A stretch of 8,959 nucleotides of DNA from Anaerolineales bacterium (GTDB lineage Bacteria; Chloroflexota; Anaerolineae; Anaerolineales; UBA6663): assembly GCA_016789245.1 (NCBI GenBank), contig JAEURM010000063.1:1-8959 (forward strand), written 5' to 3'. The translations under genes were made by a program, and so were the position numbers. The number at the start of each line of letters is the position of its first letter. Positions within the stretch are counted from its first letter, which is position 1. Positions 6,382 through 8,959 of this stretch are shown here, piece by piece. Under the pieces are notes generated by a model, which saw only the letters and a list, made by a program, of their open reading frames with translations, searched no databases and was not told where the DNA came from.

Positions 6382-6729
6382 TCACTTCTTCCCCTTGGGC
6401 TTTGGCGCTGGTGCGCCGGGGTCTTTTACAGGCGGCTTGGGTTTGGCTTTGCCCTGAAACAACCCCGCTAGTGGGCCTGCCTTTTTAGGTGCGGCTTTGG
6501 CCGGAGCGGGCGCGGCGGGTTTGGGCGGCGGTGGCGCGTCTTCCTCTGCTGGTGGGGCGGGGCGTTTGGCAAAGCGCAGGGTAGCCCCCAGCCACAGCGC
6601 ACCCACACCAATGAGCAACGTCCAAAAAGATTCCAGTTGGCCGGAAGTGAAAAAATCCGCCCAAAAGATGAAGAGCGCAATCAGCGCCACCACCAAAAAA
6701 AAGTTCCCCAGCCGTTGGCCGAGAGTCAT
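6382..6729 (-). CDS. Small membrane protein with two helices and a Pro/Ala/Lys-rich tail
   Basis: I do not recognise a family. Starting from the ATG at 6729 the product has 115 residues; an upstream in-frame ATG at 6777 would add 16 residues (MGFGFWGVGILFLGFP) encoded by the repetitive AAATCCCA spacer, so I reject it as the likely start. Two hydrophobic segments are clear: about residues 9-25 (NFFLVVALIALFIFWAD) and about 35-52 (FWTLLIGVGALWLGATLR), with a short polar loop between. From residue 53 on, the sequence is Pro/Ala/Lys-rich and probably disordered: an acidic patch (AEEDA) and then a strongly basic end (KGKK). By the positive-inside rule the basic tail should face the cytoplasm. No Shine-Dalgarno site is strong. 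It lies 103 nt after the aldehyde dehydrogenase stop; a functional link is not shown. Confidence 0.65.
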   Translation of the reverse strand: MTLGQRLGNFFLVVALIALFIFWADFFTSGQLESFWTLLIGVGALWLGATLRFAKRPAPPAEEDAPPPPKPAAPAPAKAAPKKAGPLAGLFQGKAKPKPPVKDPGAPAPKPKGKK

Positions 6730-6732
6730 GGG

Positions 6733-6776
6733 AAATCCCAAAAATAAAATCCCAACTCCCCAAAAGCCAAATCCCA
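6733..6776. repeat. Three dispersed copies of AAATCCCA
   Basis: The word AAATCCCA occurs at 6733-6740, 6747-6754 and 6769-6776, and its reverse complement TGGGATTT at 6805-6812. These occupy most of the gap between the aldehyde dehydrogenase and the small membrane-protein gene. Confidence 0.6.
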
Positions 6777-6814
6777 AAGCGCAAGTGATTGTGGGGCTTG
6801 GCTTTGGGATTTGG
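6767..6814 (-). terminator. 14-bp hairpin downstream of the aldehyde dehydrogenase gene
   Basis: CCAAATCCCAAAGC (6767-6780) and GCTTTGGGATTTGG (6801-6814) are exact reverse complements with a 20-nt loop, starting about 18 nt past the TAA at 6835-6833. On the minus strand it is followed by CTTTTGG and, later, ATTTTATTTTT, so it may act as a weak intrinsic terminator or attenuator. The stem is built from the same AAATCCCA words as the spacer repeat. Confidence 0.45.
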
Positions 6815-6832
6815 AAGTTGGTTGTTTGAGTT

Positions 6833-8476
6833 TTACTTCGCGCGTTCTACTTTAGTGCGGATTTGCTCATGCATGTACAGCGGCAGATAGTACAGGCCAC
6901 CTGCGTTCTTGCCGGAGGAGCCAGAGCCTTTCCAACCGCCAAACGGCTGGAAGCCCGGCCACGCGCCCGTGGTAGCGCCTTGCGGGCGGTTGGCGTACGT
7001 TACGCCGGCTTCAATCTTGTCAAAGAACCAATCCGCTTCTTTCTTTGAGCCGTAAAAACCGGCCGTCAGGCCGTAGGCCACTTCATTCGCCATCGTCATC
7101 GCGGAGTCCAAAGAGTCCACACCCGTAATCATGGTGATGGGCAGGAACATCTCATGTTGCCACAAACGATGTGCGCGCGGCACGTTATCCACCACGGTGG
7201 GCTCGCAGTAGTAGCCGTTGGCATACTCAGCATGCTTGAGTTGTTTGCCGCCGTGCAGAATGGTGCCGGCTTGAGAAAGTTCTTCGGCAAACTCGCCAAA
7301 CTCACGGTAAGAGCTGGAGTTCACCACCGGGCCAAGGTAGTTCTGGCGCATGGTTGGGTCACCAATCGCCAACGCCTGCGTTTTCTTCACAATCAGTTCG
7401 GCCAATTTGTCTTTGATGGACGCTTCGGCAATGATGCGCGAACAGGCCGAGCACTTTTGCCCTTGCAAGCCGAAGGCACTGCGCACAATGCCAGTAGCGG
7501 CGTCCTCAAGGTTAGCGTTTTTAGAAACAATGGCCGGGTTTTTGCCGCCCATCTCGGCAATCACCGGGCGTGGGTAACGGCCGTTGGCAAACGAGCGATA
7601 GATGCGCATGCCTACATCAAAGGAGCCAGTGAACGTGATGCCGGCCACACGCGGGTCATCAATCAACGTTTGCCCCACGCTGGAGCCGGGGCCGGTAATG
7701 AAGTTGAACACGCCATCCGGAATACCCGCATCGCGCATACATTCGGCCAACAAGCGGCCCGTCCACGGCGTATCAGACGCAGGCTTGAATACCACGGTGT
7801 TGCCCGTCACTAGCGCCGCGCCGCTGGGGCCACCCGCCAACGCAAACGGGAAGTTGAAGGGGCTAATCACCACCCACACGCCGTATGGCCGCAGAATAGA
7901 AAAGTTAGAGGACGAGAAACCGGTGAGCGGGTCACGGCCCATTTCTTTGATGAAGCCGCCATTCATCTCCATAGAATCGCAGGAGTAGTAAATCAAATCG
8001 GCGGTTTCCTGCGCATCGCCCAAGCCTTCCATACGGTTCTTGCCTACTTCTAGCGAGAGCACCACGCCAATTTCATACACGCGTTTTTCAATGTTGGCGG
8101 CGGCCTTGCGGAGCAGTTTCACGCGGTCTTGCCACTTCATGGCCGCCCACTTGGGCGCGGCGGCGTAGGCGGCGGCCAACGCATCTTCAGCGTCTTGTTT
8201 GCCGCCTTTTTGGAACGTGCCCAGCACCCAATTGGTATTGATGGGAGAACGGTCCTCAAATTTTTCGGCCACAAACCTGTCTTGGCCATTGATGACCATG
8301 CCGTAGTCTTGCCCGAGGTTGGCTTTAACCTTGGCTAACGCTTTATCGTAGCGGCTGTGCATTTCCTCCGGTGGGTTGAACATGGTGGAGTACGTCAGCC
8401 GGAAAGCGGCGGATTTGGGTTTAGCGGCTTTAGTTTTCTTCGGCGCAGATTTCTTCGGTGACTTCTTGGTCGCCAT
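6833..8476 (-). CDS. pruA: L-glutamate gamma-semialdehyde (1-pyrroline-5-carboxylate) dehydrogenase with a basic N-terminal tail
   Basis: A complete 547-residue NAD(P)-dependent aldehyde dehydrogenase that oxidises glutamate semialdehyde to glutamate, the second step of proline breakdown and the last of arginine/ornithine breakdown. Visible motifs: SPFNFPF (205-211, Asn208), the cofactor-binding GNTVVFKPASDTP (225-237), TGSFDVG (283-289), general base Glu308 in AEMGGKNP, nucleophile Cys342 in GLQGQKCSACSR, and ATTGAWPGFQPFGGWKGSG (501-519). The GQKCSACSR context and the TGA-x-x-G-x-QPFGG loop are typical of the P5C dehydrogenase branch. Residues 1-22 form an unusual Lys/Ala/Pro/Ser tail (SPKKSAPKKTKAAKPKS) ahead of the family's normal start near TYSTMFNPPEE. 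The start is supported by AGGAG (8489-8485), 8 nt before the ATG. No proline dehydrogenase gene is in the window. Another aldehyde as substrate cannot be excluded. Confidence 0.9.
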   Translation of the reverse strand: MATKKSPKKSAPKKTKAAKPKSAAFRLTYSTMFNPPEEMHSRYDKALAKVKANLGQDYGMVINGQDRFVAEKFEDRSPINTNWVLGTFQKGGKQDAEDALAAAYAAAPKWAAMKWQDRVKLLRKAAANIEKRVYEIGVVLSLEVGKNRMEGLGDAQETADLIYYSCDSMEMNGGFIKEMGRDPLTGFSSSNFSILRPYGVWVVISPFNFPFALAGGPSGAALVTGNTVVFKPASDTPWTGRLLAECMRDAGIPDGVFNFITGPGSSVGQTLIDDPRVAGITFTGSFDVGMRIYRSFANGRYPRPVIAEMGGKNPAIVSKNANLEDAATGIVRSAFGLQGQKCSACSRIIAEASIKDKLAELIVKKTQALAIGDPTMRQNYLGPVVNSSSYREFGEFAEELSQAGTILHGGKQLKHAEYANGYYCEPTVVDNVPRAHRLWQHEMFLPITMITGVDSLDSAMTMANEVAYGLTAGFYGSKKEADWFFDKIEAGVTYANRPQGATTGAWPGFQPFGGWKGSGSSGKNAGGLYYLPLYMHEQIRTKVERAK

Positions 8477-8645
8477 AGTGGGGTCTCCTGAAAATGAAGT
8501 TGGGGAACGAACAATTCAGCTTCCCTGATTTTACTCGGTTTCGCGGCGGAAGGTGTTGAGACACGGGCGGCCCACCTCGTCAACACGCATGGCACGCGGC
8601 AGTGTTTCACCTCGTGTCACTCATAAAATTTGTATTGGCCGCGGG
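8477..8645. other. 169-nt upstream region of the aldehyde dehydrogenase
   Basis: No gene is visible. Next to the start lies a good Shine-Dalgarno site (AGGAG, minus strand 8489-8485). An inverted repeat GTGTTGA (8553-8559) / TCAACAC (8580-8586) with a 20-nt loop, and a direct repeat CACCTCGT at 8573-8580 and 8608-8615, could be operator-like. A TTGACG (minus strand 8583-8578) and a TAAAAT (8533-8528) resemble promoter boxes but are 44 nt apart and cannot form one promoter. A promoter in this gap is likely from layout but is not located. Confidence 0.5.
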
Positions 8646-8959
8646 TTATTTGGTCACTAGTGGCAAGTACAGCTTGAATGTAGCCCCCGAGCCGATTTGG
8701 CTTTCTACTTCCACCCGGCCGTGATGTTGTTCCACTACTTTGCTCACAATGGCCAACCCAAGGCCAGTGCCAACGGGTTGCATATGGCTGGCGATGGCCC
8801 CGCGATAAAATCGCGTAAAAATTTGGGGCAGTTCTTCAGCGGGGATGCCAATGCCAGAATCACTCACTGTGATGACGAATTCATCCGCCTTTGTAAAGGT
8901 ATGTATCCGTACAATGCCTCCAGCGGGCGTGTACGTTACCGCGTTTTCTAACAAGTGCG
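8646..8959 (-). CDS. Sensor histidine kinase, C-terminal ATPase domain (partial)
   Basis: The frame is open to the right edge, so the gene continues outside the window; a TTG at 8954 is inside the domain and is not the start. The visible 104 residues are a HATPase_c domain with all ATP-binding boxes in order: N box HLLENAVTYTP, G1 box VSDSGIGIP, F box IFTRFYRG, G2 box GTGLGLAIV, ending VESQIGSGATFKLYLPL three residues before the TAA. This order and the short C-terminus fit the PhoR/WalK/ResE type of membrane-bound kinase that phosphorylates a response regulator. The first N-box Asn is His here, a substitution seen in other kinases. The sensor and dimerisation parts and any partner regulator lie beyond the edge. 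It ends 169 nt before the aldehyde dehydrogenase start, so it is probably a separate unit. Confidence 0.92.
   Translation of the reverse strand, partial: HLLENAVTYTPAGGIVRIHTFTKADEFVITVSDSGIGIPAEELPQIFTRFYRGAIASHMQPVGTGLGLAIVSKVVEQHHGRVEVESQIGSGATFKLYLPLVTK

Noticed and set aside
6730..6777. Upstream in-frame start for the small membrane protein
   Set aside because: The extra 16 residues are encoded by AAATCCCA spacer words, and the ATG at 6729 gives a cleaner first membrane helix.
6497..6829. 110-residue + strand open frame opposite the small membrane protein
   Set aside because: Its Gly/Ala/Ser-rich start is only the complement of the Pro/Ala/Lys tail, and its end runs through the repetitive spacer.
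7154..7813. 219-residue open frame on the + strand opposite the aldehyde dehydrogenase
   Set aside because: It is antisense to a protein with all catalytic motifs of its family, and its own sequence matches no fold I recognise; GC-rich coding DNA gives such shadows.
8528..8583. TTGACG and TAAAAT as a promoter for the aldehyde dehydrogenase
   Set aside because: The boxes are 44 nt apart, too far for one sigma-70-type promoter, and neither has a convincing partner at about 17 nt.
8955..8959. His in place of the first N-box Asn as a sign of a dead kinase
   Set aside because: The second N-box Asn and the G1, F and G2 boxes are intact, and His at this position occurs in active families.

Overview
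The window reads as a piece of a Chloroflexota (Anaerolineae/Caldilineae-like) chromosome. The basis is protein style: a secreted lipoprotein with a Pro/Thr-rich 'TPVPPTATTP' linker followed by two-component-regulator propeller repeats, an HANGxP-type alpha/beta hydrolase, and short gene spacers made of degenerate repeated words. This is a judgement from style, not a proven assignment. No rRNA, tRNA, CRISPR array, transposase or phage gene is visible.

Layout. The left edge (2-451, + strand) holds the 3' end of an AT-rich gene of unknown function (about 35% G+C by hand count over 121-240, against about 61% over 7621-7740). It converges on everything else and is separated by a strong hairpin at 488-520. 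The rest of the window is eight genes on the minus strand. In transcription order they are: the C-terminal ATPase domain of a histidine kinase (cut by the right edge); an aldehyde dehydrogenase of the 1-pyrroline-5-carboxylate dehydrogenase type with a histone-like basic N-terminal tail; a small two-helix membrane protein with a Pro/Ala/Lys tail; a full-length ACC deaminase (AcdS) with all the diagnostic residues; a lipoprotein with 14 propeller blades; and a tight trio of alpha/beta hydrolase, CoA-transferase alpha subunit and a second alpha/beta hydrolase.

How the genes fit together. The trio (3039 to 519) has gaps of 1 and 30 nt and is probably one transcript handling an acyl-CoA or ester substrate, but the beta subunit that a family I CoA-transferase normally needs is absent. 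AcdS and the lipoprotein are 21-39 nt apart and may be cotranscribed. The P5C dehydrogenase (proline/arginine to glutamate) has its own Shine-Dalgarno site and a 169-nt upstream region. AcdS (ACC to 2-oxobutyrate and ammonia) and the dehydrogenase both serve amino-acid nitrogen and carbon use; any closer link is speculation.

The most unusual signal is in the gaps. At least five of the minus-strand gene junctions contain three or four degenerate tandem copies of a short word (7, 7, 8, 8 and 10 nt), with a different word at each junction. At two junctions the repeat runs into coding sequence, supplying a start codon or a C-terminal tail. This resembles in form the short tandemly repeated repetitive (STRR) heptanucleotides of cyanobacteria. 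A separate 54-nt insert-like block carrying a GGGAGAGGGG-type hairpin is bracketed by 8-nt direct repeats at 3100-3169.
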